Origin: Linum tenue
Taxonomy: Eukaryota; Streptophyta; Magnoliopsida; Malpighiales; Linaceae
Length of the DNA: 64,000 nt
Direction of reading: 5' to 3'
Assembly: GCA_946122785.1 (NCBI GenBank)
Contig: CAMGYJ010000009.1
Span: forward strand, 3,440,937 to 3,504,936
Position numbers and translations under genes: made by a program
Notes under the pieces: model-generated
The model's database searches: none
What the model was told of the DNA's origin: nothing
What the model saw: only the letters and a program-made list of their open reading frames with translations
Shown here: piece after piece, positions 46,312 through 58,779 of the stretch
Layout of the letters: every line of letters begins with the position of its first letter
How positions within the stretch are numbered: position 1 is the first letter of the stretch

Positions 46312-47329
46312 GGGCTACGTCGTGCTTGTGGTTCCCGAATGGAAGCACCGGCGATGGTCTTCTTTCACCGAGAACGCCGACGGTCGGACAATCGGACGGG
46401 CGTGTTAATGAGGATGTTATCTTTGTAATTGATTATTTATTAAAAAAATTTATTTGACTTCTTGGACGGGAATGATTCTTTTGATTGGATATTTTTAGGG
46501 TTTAGAAGGTGCGACATCATGTAATCAAGGAGTTTTCAGTTTAGTAATGGTACTTTTACAGTTCATCATAGTGATATTGTTGAAGTCTTGAAGGATTGAT
46601 CTTTTATTTTGTTCCTCTCATATTAGGCTATTATTGTTTAGATTTGATTATCTTGTATTAGTAGGACATTTTCCGTTCCATATTTTGTCAAACCTCGCTA
46701 ATGATACTTTTGGCTTTTGGGAACCCTCTCTTGATACTCTTGAGTGGAATTTCACATTGGTGTCAAAGGATTTTGCCTTTATGTACAACTTGAAGTTGTA
46801 CCTTTTGATGTTATATATTAGAATGGAAGCATGCGCTTCACGGCGGGGTTTTGATTGTTTGTAACAAAGTGTTTTTGTAGTTCTAAGTACATGTTTCAGA
46901 CTTGTAAACTATTTCATTGATAAGAAATGCTATCATTGAACGGCCGATAGTGTACCATTGTGATACGATCAAATTGTAACATAAACGATTCCGTAGGTAA
47001 TAAGGCATTTTTGAAACATAACTTTTCTATATATAATTAAGTTTATCCGTACAACATATTTTGATCAACGTCGCAGTACACCTTTTTTATGTTAGTAATT
47101 CAAACTTATGTTCATTCTTACAAATCAAGGACAGTCGATGATCATAGGTCAAACTATTTAGGAAATGACCAAAAATGGACCAAAACTTATGTTCACATCG
47201 TCCCAACTCATCATTAGAAAAGCATACAAAACTCGTCATCGACCCAAAATTTGCCAACATCGGGTCAAATTAGATAAAATACCCATTGATTCGAGTTCAA
47301 ATTGGGCAATTGGCACAAAAAGAATTAGT
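46312..47329. other. Gene-free stretch after the RING remnant
   Basis: AT-rich; one plus-strand frame at 46634-46864 lacks family features. From about 47130 it grades into the tandem repeats. Confidence 0.3.
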
Positions 47330-48140
47330 TAAAATGGTTGACCAAAAGACTTAGATTAATCAGGAACAATTTTAAAATCATAGTTGATGGGACACTAAGA
47401 AACAGTGTTCCATCTTACCGGGCGACATTAGGTCAAATACCCAATGATTTAAGTGTGCAAAACGGATCGTTAACAGTCAAAACAGTTGACCAAAAGACTT
47501 AGATTAATCAGTAACAAATTTACATACTTTTAAAATCATAGTTGACGTGACACAAAAAAAATAGTGCCTCATCTTATCGGGTCGACATTAGGTCAAATAC
47601 CCAATGATGATTTAAGTGCAAAACTCGTGTTGAGTAAAAAATCGCAGACAACGGGTTCAACTCGCTTAAACCGAACCGAAGAAGGTTGAATACTCTTTGA
47701 TTTAGGTTCAATTTGGATTCAATTGTCATAAGTTAACTAATTAGAATCTCTATGGCACAAAAACTCTTCCAAGCTTCAATAAAACTCGTTGTTGACAAAA
47801 ATTTGTCAACACCGGGTTCAACTTGCTTAACCCGGGTCGAAGTAGGTCGAACACTCATTAATTTGGGTTCAATTTGGAATTAATTGTCATAAATTAATTA
47901 ATTAATTAAAATCTTGAAGACACAAAAATTCCTCCAAGCTTCAATGATTCAACTGCTAAATTCGTTGTTGAGGCAAAATTCGTCAACAACGGGTTCAACT
48001 CGATTTAACCGGGTCGAAGAAGGTTGAATACCAATTGATTTGGGTTCAATTGTCAAAAGTTAACTAATTAGAACCTTGACACAAAAACTCCTCAAAGTTT
48101 CAATGATTTAAGCTTGCAAAACTCGTTGTTGAGCCAAAAT
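47330..48140. repeat. Degenerate tandem repeat array (about 150-175 bp units)
   Basis: Two units with GTTGACCAAAAGACTTAGAT start at about 47337 and 47485 (spacing near 148 bp). They pass into three units with CGGGTTCAACT near 47650, 47813 and 47991 (spacing about 163 and 178 bp). Each also carries 'gggtcgaa', 'ttgggttcaat' and 'aaaactc.tc.aagcttcaatga'. Satellite-like but strongly diverged. Confidence 0.75.
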
Positions 48141-48563
48141 TAGACTAACAGAAGCTCTCACCAATGTAATTCATTTTAAGGTTCTATGTCAGGTAAAACA
48201 TACTTGGCAACAGGAAGCTTTGTGGTCCATTTCAAGCTGAGAAGGGAACCTGAGCATAAAGCTTATCATATCCAAGCAAGCCTCAGGCCACTCTGGTAAC
48301 CTCTTTCAGGTTGAACGTCTGAATCTAAGTGTTTGTCATTTGAGTTTGCCTATTTGAACTTGTTTGGTGCTATGTTTTCTCTTGATCAACCGCGTGCTCT
48401 TCCCACTTTTGGATTCTAAAGTACTATTTTATAATTGAAATTGAAATCACAACATGAATCTATTGTTACAGGAATGAATCCTTCTATCCAAAAATTCCAC
48501 GAATTGAGCTGAACAAGATGATATAAATGGTGAATACTGTGACTAATTTTGTTCTATCATCGG

Positions 48564-50209
48564 TTATCCCAAAATGAATGATATGATGAGCCTGTTAACT
48601 TCATCAGGAGCGTCCATATTCACTGCATGCCCTGCTTCTTTGACTATTGCCACTCTTGCTTTTGATCCCAAATGCCTGCCAAAAATATTTACCCTCTCAG
48701 TACCTAAACCTTTTTCACCAAGGTGAAACTGTAATTCTTGGCTGTTAAAGCCAAGTAGCCTAAGAATGTTATTCTTTACCTCTGCAACTGGTAAGCCAGA
48801 TTCATTGGAAACACATAATCCTTGTTGCCCCATATCAGAAGCGTCTCCTGAAAACCAGAAACATTAGTTCGCGATTCAGGATAAGACCGAAAATTTTTCA
48901 ATTTAGGGTGTGATAATGGATGTTGTCGTTCTCGTATTAGTATTAGGCCGTCCACTTAAAGTCAGTTTCGCTTCAGTTAGCAGCTTCCAGAAAGCAATTT
49001 GTTCAACATACACATACACTTAATAAGTTAATATAACCTCTCGGACCAAACCTCGAGCGGATGGTAGCCCCTCCTAAACTACACGTCGATTTGGTGAAAC
49101 AAACCTGAGTCAGAACAGGAAGGCTTCTTCCTGCACCAGAGCTCTTGGCCAACAAGTGATCCACCAGCTCCATCTTCTCCTTCTTGTGACCAATTTCCTG
49201 GAATGAGGCAAAATAAAACACACAAGGAAATCAATCAGCTATCAGCCTCAGAACTGTAATGGGTAATCAAAACCTGATACACATAGTTACCAATTACTTC
49301 TCAGAAACAGAGAACTGGCAAAATTGAAAAACCCTCTCACATTGACATAATCCTGAAGGAAAGAATCAGGAACCAGCTTCATGTAACCGCTCCTGTAAAC
49401 GGACTTTAACATGAGCTGCCTCAGGTCCTCCGTAGTCCGAGGGACGAGCAACAGTTTCGGATCCCTGCCGAGCTTCGCCACCAATTTGTCCTTCTGGTCG
49501 TCGTTGCACCCGACTCCGGTGCTCATGAGCACAACCTTGTCGACTCTGTCAGGAATCATGTCAGCTAAATGATACCCAACATACCCTCCGTAGCTGATCC
49601 CGTAGATCGAGAACCTGTCGACTCCGAGCCTCCTCAGCCCTTCCGCCAGGCACTCTGCTTGGAAGACTTCCGACCTTTCCTTTCTGGCGGTGTAGGACTT
49701 GCCGAAGAAGAGCAGATCCGGGATGTAGAGGTCGAAGCGCCGCGACAGGTGACCGACCTGAAGGGGGTTTTGCACAATCACACACATTAGGTGATCATTC
49801 CTGTCGTAATCGGACAATATCGTACTAATTGAGCAGCAGCCCCGATTTCGACAGTTGCTATACATATGATGGATGGATGAATAAATAAATAAATTGATTT
49901 GGTTTCAACCTGATACATGAACTGCCAGCGGGAGTCCCCGCACTTGCCGTGGATCATGACCAGGCTAGGCCGGAAATTGCGACCGGCGGTAGCCCAGAAA
50001 TGAAGGGTGGTCGTGTCGTCTACGTCGATTGAGACAGGGGAGAGGCCGCAGAGGCGGAAGTAGAGGGAAATGCAGGCGTCGGAGAGGGCGAATGCGGATG
50101 GGATTTGCTTGAAACGGTGGAAGCTTGCGAGGAAGAAGCGGATGATGGATAGGATGGATGAGATGTAGAATGTGAAAGAGCGGAGGAGGAGGTCGAGCTT
50201 TGGATCCAT
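48564..50209 (-). CDS. Alpha/beta-hydrolase fold protein, paralogue 1
   Basis: Five exons on the minus strand: 50209-49910, 49757-49341, 49197-49105, 48847-48780, 48675-48564; GT-AG, 329 residues. Hydrolase features: MIHGKCGDSRWQF (oxyanion loop, about 85), nucleophile elbow GISYGGY with Ser155, LLIWGNKDYVFP with acid Asp280, EAGHAVNMDAP with His309. This is a complete catalytic triad. The N-terminus is hydrophobic and could associate with membranes. It belongs to a plant group of putative hydrolases of unknown substrate (At4g39955/At2g18360-like). HGKCGDS departs from the more usual HGFGxxS seen in paralogue 2. The last intron contains an exon-like extension when read through, which I rejected because the joined form fits the family. 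Confidence 0.9.
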
Positions 50210-50800
50210 TGGTTATTATTTTTTTTGCTCTCTGGATTTTGGATGTGTGGGAAGTCTCGTTTATTTATTTATTTTGGGTATGTAATATATTGGTGTGATT
50301 GGAAGAGCGTCCAGAGAAGAGAACAAATGAAGTGAAAGTTGATCGAAATTGTGTGTGTGAGGAAAATTTATGGGTGTTGGGATGAATGATCCGTAGGGTT
50401 GTCGATCGCTGTCCTTCCTTAGCTGGGTTTGTGGAGTGGAGGCGGGACAAGAGAGATGATGATGTCTTCGAGCGCCCGACACCACTTGTAAGTTGTAACT
50501 TGTAAGGTGATTTAATTCCTTTTTTTTTTTTTACTTATCGCGTATTTCCAAGCCTTAAAGGATGGTTTGGATAAATGGGATTTGAAGTATGGATTAAGAG
50601 AATTCAGAGATTTTAACAAACCAAAAAAAAAAAAACATTTTTGTTGTTACTGTTTTTAATGATGGATATATTTTTTTTTTTATAAAAGTGATGGAGGTTT
50701 GGTTTTATAATTAGGTGTTAGTTTAGAGAATTTGATTTAGGACTTATAGGTTTAAGGCGTTCAAGGTCAATGATATTGTCACTGGACTAATCTTATCTTA
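50210..50800. other. Upstream region of hydrolase paralogue 1
   Basis: Promoter side, then T- and A-rich sequence. No further feature. Confidence 0.35.
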
Positions 50801-53063
50801 TCTTACTATATATTATGGTTGTTCAAAAACAACTTTTTGCCACATAAGCACTTGGAGAATTTACAAGTTGCCAAGGTGGACAATTTTTTTACAAGCAAAA
50901 AAGTTAGTTAATGAGTTATTTATGGAGTTATCTCTCTCTTCTTTTAATGATGTTTTCTTTTATTCAATAATTCTTTTTTGTTTTTGTTTATATCTATGTT
51001 TGTAGAAAAAGGCTAATGTTTGTAGAGTGATATATCACATTTGTTTAAACAAAAAAATATCTTATTAAACTTTATCAAGTAAATTTTCTAATAATTTTAA
51101 ACAAATACACACATAAACAATAATATTTTCATCGATTAAACAAAATATAATGATGGAAATAAAGAAAATAATTGTTAGAAAATCAATCTATTTTCAGAAA
51201 CGAACGATGTTATTTTATATTTTTTGCTACTAAACACTCTCTTATTTAGATATGGCAACCGAACCCATGGCCGCAGGTGCCCAACCGCCTCCGACCTAGT
51301 CAATGCGGGGAATCTTCACATTGATTGGGTATGGGATGGTACGGGTAAAACACTCAAAATTTTGATGGAGATGGGCGGATATGGTTTTGAAATCCCCTGC
51401 CCCATACCCATACCCAAACCCGCCCCACCGAGGATCATCTGTTATATGCATAAAATATAACGAGTCTATTGTAATTTGTCAATGGAAAGAAGGGTAATTA
51501 AAAGAAAAATAAAGTGTTAAAATATAATTGATGGCAACCAAATTGTAATTTCATCCACTTATGTATCAGTTCCATACTTTTGGGCAGGTAGTACCAATAT
51601 TTTTTACATATTTTTTTATGGTGAGTAGCTTATGGGGCGGGTATTATCCATGGGTATCCGAAAATCGCGGGTATGAAGATGGGTTTGTAAAACCTTCCAC
51701 CGTATGGGTATGAGGCGGGTATGAGTTTAGGTATTTGAAAATGGGAATGAGAATGAGGATGGTTTAGGCAAACCCGACCCATTGCCATCCTTACTCTTAT
51801 TTCTAATTAATATATCTATAAAATAAAACAAGTATTATATAGTAAAAGTTCTGGATAGAAACTTAATGATGTACAAGTATAATATGACATATGTGAATGT
51901 TAGAGAAATCTTTGTTGACGATGTACGATAAACATTATATTTTATCAACCACTAATCAAACATGGGTTGACAATTTTCATTTAATAGTTGAATGTCTTCT
52001 ACATTAAAAGCCTTTATAGTTAGAAGACTCTAAACCGAGCTATTAGGTAAAAAATGAAAATTCTTTATAAGCATGAGATCAAGGCAATTCTAATAAGTCA
52101 TTTGGTTACATGATTGTGAGTATGTGACTCCATGGGCTGAGAGTTAGTACAAATTTCAAGAATTAGCAATTGGTATATATTGAGTAAATAAAATTTAATA
52201 GCTATACCTTTCAAAAAAAATTTAAATTTTAACTAATATTTTGTATTAAATATTTTGTATCCCGTCAAAATATTAATCATTTCTCTGTTATCTTTAATAA
52301 TTTTGTAAATCTTATCTCAATTAAAATACTAATTTTTTTTTAATATTGATTGTCACGTGTCTCCTCCAACTCATCATCCTGTTGTTGAGTCAATATTACT
52401 AACAAAAATGCTAATGGAGAGTTAAATTTTGGATAATACTTTGTATTTTGAAAGGTATGGTTGATAATTTTAAAAGTTTGAAAGATTTGATTCATAAATT
52501 GTATTTACTCTATCGTATAAGATACTAAATTTGAGTGTCTTGATAGACAAATTTTGACATAAGATCCTCTGCAGAGACTTAATGAACATTCACATAAACA
52601 TGTGTCAATATTAGATAAGTTGATCATAATAAGGGGTACCGCGTGTGTCAAGTTTCACTTGGGATAAACACAATTTAACGAGTAATCAAGTATCTTTATC
52701 CAATAATATGAACTCTTAATAATTGTTTGAGAGTTTGTCCTAACTCAAGAATCGCGAAATTTTAGATGTTTTATAAGATTAGGAATTTGAATGGCTTGGT
52801 TGACAAACTTTTGTATACTATTCTAAATGTGACGGGATAAACCTTTAAAATGTGATTTATTATTAGAGAATCGAAACCTATGAAGATCATAGATGAGTGT
52901 GCTAAATATTGAGAATTTTTAATATGAACATATAGCATACTCACTTATGAAGCGTGAGCATAAAAAAGTGAGAAGATTAAAAAGGTTTTATACATGTAGA
53001 TAAATTAATTTATATAAATGATAAAATGAAATTTTCCGGCCAACCGGCCGGGTAAAAAACTAG
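50801..53063 (+). mobile_element. Helitron, non-autonomous (2.26 kb)
   Basis: Starts TCTTACTATATATTATGG after an A (50800). Ends with the palindrome CCGGCC-AACC-GGCCGG (53036-53051), GTAAAAAA and CTAG (53060-53063) before a T. That gives TC...CTAG termini inserted between A and T, with a 3' hairpin, as Helitrons require. No Rep/helicase frame. It hosts a hAT MITE at 51247-51793. Confidence 0.82.
51247..51793. mobile_element. hAT MITE nested in the Helitron (547 bp)
   Basis: Ends TAGATATGGCAA and TTGCCATCCTTA with a perfect 8-bp duplication CTCTTATT (51239-51246 and 51794-51801). Same family and nearly the same length as 1011-1561, with GGGTATGGG-type subterminal words. More diverged at the tips. 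Confidence 0.9.
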
Positions 53064-53862
53064 TAAGTGTCTAAGTTTATGTTCACTTTTACTATGATAC
53101 ACTTGAGATGGAGAGATTTCAATTCTCTCGTAAATGTAGAGATTTTATATCTAAACTCATGTGATAATTTTTATTTGCAGCTATATCCCTTTTCTTTTTT
53201 ATTTGTTCCGCCAACTACCGTTACCAAGTACCAACATCAACATTTTCTTCTATTTGGCAGCCTTATTGGTTAGGGGATGAACATACAATTTGATGCAAAA
53301 ATAGAATCACTAACTCTCGCGTTAAAATATCAACAATCACGACTGGCAAACAATTAACTTTTTAACCTTTTATTTTCGACAATTCGGAGAGTTAGAATCT
53401 TTGGATTGAACATACAGCTTAATTAGCACCAAAAAAAAATCAAGCCAGCCTGGAAGTGTGGTGAGCTAATTATTAAGGCGAGCGCTATCCCAAACGTTTT
53501 CTAACGAACGAAAGTCGTCCTGAATGAGCTCTTCCCAATCCGAATACGTACCGTGCGAGCAATCAGATTCTGGAGGCAGCCTGCCTGGATAAGCAACGCC
53601 GTGGTCCCTTGCTCCAGAAGAGAAGAGAAGAGAAGAGAAGAGAAAATGGATAAGCAGCCTGCAGCCTGGATATCTCTTGTCCCTAGCTTCTCCCCATTCT
53701 TCATCATTGCTGCAATCTACTCTACGGCTCTCTCTACCCATGCTGGCCGGGTTTGTGGCAAGGTTCATGTATATTAACAGACGTGTACGTGTAAATTAAT
53801 ACAGTAATAATCAAGAAACAAGAGTTTTTCCAACGCTGTCGAGCCCATCATCTATTCTAGCT
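53064..53862. other. Gene-free stretch with an (AAGAG)n run
   Basis: At about 53620-53644 an AAGAG repeat of five units lies in a small region (53480-53770) that reads open on both strands but matches no family I know. Otherwise AT-rich. Confidence 0.35.
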
Positions 53863-54609
53863 CACTACGGAAAAAAACAGCTGAAGTGACAATTTAAAAT
53901 TCAGTCAAATTGTCATTAAAAAGTAGAAAAATGTCACAATAGTGTTTGTACTGACGTTTTACGCAAACGACACATAAATGTCACATAATCCAGTGTCACT
54001 AACTTCTTTTGTGACATTTGTGTTACAATTGTCAGTACCACTTTTGTGTGACGTTTATTTTACATATTGCGACACTTATAATCGTAGCATAATAACATCT
54101 TTATTTGTGAAATTTTAAAGCGTCGTAAGTGATGCAAAATAGTGACATTTCTAGAGACATATCAAACTGTTATAGTTAATACCAATAGTGACATATCTTG
54201 TGACATTTCAATATGTCATAGCCCATCTCAATAGTGACAATTTATAAGGACATGTTAATATGTCACGATTGATACAAATAGTGACATTTCTCGAGACATT
54301 CATAATTGTCACAGTAGATCCCAATAGTGACATTTTTAAGGACATATCAAAGTGTCATAGTAAATACATATTGTGACATTTCTCAGGACATTCCAAAGTG
54401 TCATGGTTGACACCAATGGTAACATTTACCGCGGCATTTCCATATGTTATAGCCCATCTCAATAGTGACATTTTTAAGGACATGTTAATATGTCACGATT
54501 GATAGAAATAGTGACATTTCTCGAGACATTCCTAATCGTCAAAGGTGATACAATTAGTGACACTTTTTGTGAGATTCCAATATGTCACTATAGCTGGTTT
54601 TTTTAGTAG
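53863..54609. mobile_element. CACTA-like MITE filled with 59-60 bp tandem units
   Basis: Left end CACTACGGAAAAAAACAGCT; right end, inverted, CTACTAAAAAAACCAGCT. From about 54080 to 54590 there are some eight degenerate units containing AATAGTGACATTT...GGACAT...TATGTCA. The CACTA-type start and the tandem interior fit a non-autonomous CACTA derivative, although the right tip is TAGTAG rather than TAGTG and no duplication is clear. Confidence 0.6.
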
Positions 54610-55408
54610 ATCTAATAGCTAATCTTAGGAAATATATAAAGTGGTTGACTCAATCTAAGCGATGCTGATTCTGGCGGTCCATAAAGTGTCACCTAAACCT
54701 ACGAGCAAGGATTTGATTTAGTGGTAATTACATTAGTTTTGAACTTGAAAATTTCAGGTTTGAATCTCTTAAGTTGTATCTACACAAAGAAATATAAACC
54801 TATATCACCCCTTATAAAATAAAAAACGTCATCTAAACCTCTTTTTCCGTCACGAATTTGGCATGAAAGAATCAGAGTGAAAGCATGAATCAATCAATCA
54901 CTCTCCTTAGAGTGTTTATTTGTCTATACTACAAACGTTGGTAGGGTTAGGAAAACCACTCACATGAGTCCTTTCAACCAAAACCTAGAACAACATCTTA
55001 CGGGAGAGTGACTAAATGTGACATGTTCCAGTAATTATTAGAGTGATCAAAATTTATATTAAATTTTTCTAGTGACTAAACATGACATGATTTAGTAATC
55101 TCCGTGACTAATGTGGCATTTACTTTTTTTTTTAATATTTCGGAAGGAAGAAAAAAAAAACTAAACCAGAGTGTTAAATGTTAACTAGATTGCTCATGCA
55201 AGAAGTCGATCAGTTTTCAGTATTATTCTTACATAATACACAGTTCGAAGTAATTTCATCTGTCTTTTGGTTGGTCACACACATCCAACTGGGCACAAAG
55301 TAATTAAGGTACGTACATCGATCCAGCTTCTTGGAAAGTAATTAACTTGATCAATTAGGTCTTACCTATAATCATCATCGTAATTATAGCTAATCCGCCA
55401 CTTATCAA
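54610..55408. other. Gene-free stretch; possible tRNA-derived repeat
   Basis: 54705-54785 has GATTTAGTGGTAATT and, about 35 bp later, GGTTTGAATC, similar to the A and B boxes of tRNA-derived SINEs, but no tail or duplication was found. 54990-55110 repeats 'gtgactaaa.gtgacatg' wording. Confidence 0.3.
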
Positions 55409-57745
55409 TTACGATTTTGCCGAAGAAACAAACCATGTTATCAATCTGTTCACTTCGTCCGGCGAATCTATGTTCGCGCCATGCCCAGTGTCCTTCAGTA
55501 CTTCCACTCTTGCTGTTGCTCCCAAATAGCTGCAAATAAAAATAAAACGCAACATTTTAATACAAATTAATACTCGTTTGTTAACTTTACGTAGTACAGG
55601 GAGCAAAATGGAAGTGAGAGATAAATACAAGTACCTTTGAAGTTGGTAGGCGAAATGCAATGGGAAAACATTATCCTTCTCACCCCATAACAGCAAAGTT
55701 TCCTTTTACCCCATAGAGAATTCAAAAGAATATGTTAGTTAATCGATTAGTGGGGTAAAAAAAACATAAATTAAAAGAAATTAAAATCTTGCAAATTAAT
55801 TAACAATTGGTGGGAAAACTTTAATTTAATTACCTGAGTTATACGGGCTGGTTTTGCATTTGCTTTCTTCATCAAGTGATCCACCAACTCTAGTTTCTCC
55901 TTCTTGTGATTGTTACTTATTCCCTTCAAATCAGTTGCCACGTCATGTAAAATATTACCTCTTTTATTTACGATGAAAAAAGATGAGTGAAATTCAATTT
56001 TTCAGCCGCGTTTATCTTCTCGTCGTAAATACTTCTCTCATCGATGGTATTTTTTTCATAGAGTGTTTTTATGAGAATTTTGATAAAAGGTTAGGTTTAA
56101 AATCTATAACTTCTACCTGAATTGTAGACAAGATAATCTAGAACAAGTATAAGTTAAACATCTGTTAACCCCAATTTGAGTAATTACTATTGGCTTTGAT
56201 GTAATGTCACCTTGGTAACGTGAACCCGCAGAAAGATCTGCTGCTTTTGAAAAACTAAGTATATGTGCTTAATTTGTGTAATTCTATCTATTTCTTGATA
56301 CCTAAAAAAACTAGATGATCAATTAACCTCCTTAAGAAAGACCTTTTCTCTACGTAATTTTCACATGCATGCAACTAATTAAGGTCCACAAAGAATGAAA
56401 GGGTGTACGTACGTAAGTGAGTTTGCTATTAATAAGAATTATAAACTTGATCATGCAATAGATATGAACAATTTTAAGTAATGAGAACTTAATCATGCAA
56501 AAAATTAATAATAACTAAAAAGTTTCCATGCCACCTTCAATTTCATGATTAAAAGAATATAATGGAGAATTGATTTTTTTTTCCCTAGGTTATTAAAATA
56601 TTTGATTCCGCACTAATCACTCGGTAAAGAGTGGTTGGTGAGATTTCGTAATTACACTAAACGATGAGATTCATAAGATATCAGGAAAGATGCTTTCCTC
56701 CACCGACAAAACGTGTGAAAAAACATGTTCTGCGAGTAAATATAAATTTGTCTACGTAATGAATTGATGAGAGGCATCATGAAAATATGAACTACATGCA
56801 TAAATATTGTGTTATTTGTTTTCTTCTTCTTCCAAGTTTTTATCAATGTTGTACGAACCGTACTTTTACCGCTCAGTCGGACTCCGGCTACATGAAGTCA
56901 ATGAATCCTGTTTAAACCACGATTTCGATACACAATACTCTAATACGCTGACTTTTCCGATATAATTAACCTCCAGTACGGTTTAACCGTTCTTATATGC
57001 TTTAATTAGTTAGTGATTAGTTTTTTTTTTTTACCTTGATGAAGCCTTGGAGCACAAAATCGGGCGCCAAGTTGTACCGACGGGACTTGTACAAAGCCAG
57101 CTTGATCATCTTCCTCACATCCCCAGGCTTCTTGGGCAGCAGCAGATCCCGAATCCCTTCCCCACCAATCCTCCTCATCTGCTCCTCCTTCTGCTCCTCC
57201 GTATAATGAATCCCGGAGCTAATGATCACCACCTTCTCCACCGCCGCCACGTCGACCTCCGCCATCCGGTACGCCACGTACCCGCCGTAGCTCAGCCCCA
57301 CCACGCTGTACCTCTCCAGCCCCAGCTTCCTCAGCCCCGCCGCCACGCAGCCGGCCTGGAACTCGATCGACCGGTCCGGATTCTCGGAGTAGGACCGGCC
57401 GAAGAAGAGCAGGTCGGGGACGTAGAGGTTGAAGTGCTTGGAGAGGTGGCGGACTTGGTAGTAGAACTGCCACCGCGAGTTGGCGCCGAAGCCGTGGATC
57501 AGGACGAGGGCCGGACGGGTCGACTTCCGGTGGCCGGGGATCCAGAAGTGGACGGTGGTGGCGGCGGAGGAGGAGTCGGCGTCGAGGTCGACGGTGCATG
57601 GGAGCATGCTGCAGGAGGCGAAGTAGAGGGAGAAGAGGGTGTCGGCGACGGCGGTGAAGAATTTGAATGTGGCGTCGCGGAGGCGGACGGCGGCGGCGAG
57701 GAGGGATCGGAGGGCTAGCTTGAGGAGGTTGTAATATGGTTCCAT
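55409..57745 (-). CDS. Alpha/beta-hydrolase fold protein, paralogue 2
   Basis: Four exons on the minus strand: 57745-57035, 55923-55834, 55702-55635, 55529-55409; GT-AG, 329 residues, the same length as paralogue 1. LIHGFGANSRWQFYYQ (oxyanion), GLSYGGY with Ser152, LLLWGEKDNVFP with Asp277, DTGHGANIDSP with His306: complete triad. Exon 1 covers what are exons 1 and 2 of paralogue 1; the intron after ...YQ is absent here. The acceptor at 55923 is weak (TTTGAAG|GG), but the joined text FIK-GISNNHKKEKLELVDHL matches paralogue 1 (EIGHKKEKMELVDHL). Exon 1 is markedly GC-rich while its introns are AT-rich. The substrate is unknown. Confidence 0.9.
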
Positions 57746-58180
57746 GGTTTTTTTTGTTTTCTTTAATTGTATTGTTTTGTTATTGTTTTTTGTGTTTGTA
57801 TATATAGGATATTGTACTTGAGAAAACTAAGTCCAAAGGGCTATAGTTAGTCTAGAGATTGCATGCATTGGTTCATTTCCTAGCTATGTCGATCGTTTAT
57901 TTGGTTTGTCTTTCCATTTCATGCAGAGGATGCCTTAGCTTACGTATGAATATTGTGATAGAAAATAGGACGTGTTAAATTAACATATCTAATAACTCAA
58001 TAACCCTAGCTAGCTTCAGTTTGTTTGGACATTAAGAGAGAGCATTAGGAATGAACTTTGGGCTAACAGGGAAAACGGATCCTATACAAAATGGTGCAAT
58101 AACCTTCACATATTATTTATGGAAGGCAACTAAATTTTTTCGCAATTTAATTTAACTTGCTATATCTTTTTCGTTTGAAA
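57746..58180. promoter_or_regulatory. Upstream region of hydrolase paralogue 2
   Basis: Promoter side of the gene; AT-rich, with no other feature apart from the TATA box. Confidence 0.35.
57799..57804 (-). promoter_or_regulatory. TATA box of hydrolase paralogue 2
   Basis: TATATA about 55 bp upstream of the ATG at 57745, within CCTATATATAC on the minus strand. Confidence 0.5.
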
Positions 58181-58189
58181 TTATAATCG

Positions 58190-58650
58190 AAAAATATAAA
58201 GAAAATCAAATTAATTGTGCTCTTTAAAGTGACATTCACTTTGGTATATTTTGGAACCAAAAAAATTGAGAAAATTTTTAGCAGTCCATATCGTGGTGGT
58301 AATGTTTGGTAATACATTAGATTATACTATCATGGTAGGAAAGTGTATCATGATATTATCAATATATATGTCATAGAGTAGAATGCTTATATACATGAAA
58401 GTAGTATACTAAATGTCATTTACCACTTTTCATCACCGTCTACCACCAGTTATCGCCCTATAAAAGGGTAGTATATTTGATCTTGAAATTATTTTCATAA
58501 AATTGCAAATCTAATAGATCACGATGAACACATTCCTTCTAAGCAAAATATTTTAAAATTTTGAGTAAAAATGAAGGTGGTACCAGCATACCAGGTGGTA
58601 TGGATGGTACGAAAAACACTTTCTCTAAGTATATTGAAAATGTATATCAT
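58190..58650. repeat. Relative of the repeat inside the MULE-like element at 8356
   Basis: 58200-58290 ('attaattgtgctcttta', 'cactttggtatatttt', 'aaaaaattgagaaaattt') parallels 8632-8712, and both pass into TGGTAAT/TGGTAT-rich sequence. The palindromic ACCATATGGT words are degraded here. Termini not found. Confidence 0.6.
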
Positions 58651-58779
58651 TTTTGTAGATCGCGTATTCATACGATACATGTTCCTATACGATGGAATTA
58701 CTAAACTATACAAATATAGTTCAATTATGTGACACTATGTTAAACAATAATTTCATGCTCCTAAAAATGTTACTAATAT

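Noticed and set aside
53466..53777. Overlapping frames on both strands around the AAGAG run
   Set aside because: Short, no similarity known to me, open on both strands by composition.
54705..54785. tRNA or SINE promoter boxes
   Set aside because: A- and B-box-like words only; no cloverleaf, tail or duplication, so kept only as a remark.
57047..57718. 223-codon plus-strand frame
   Set aside because: Antisense shadow of GC-rich hydrolase exon 1; composition driven, no domain.
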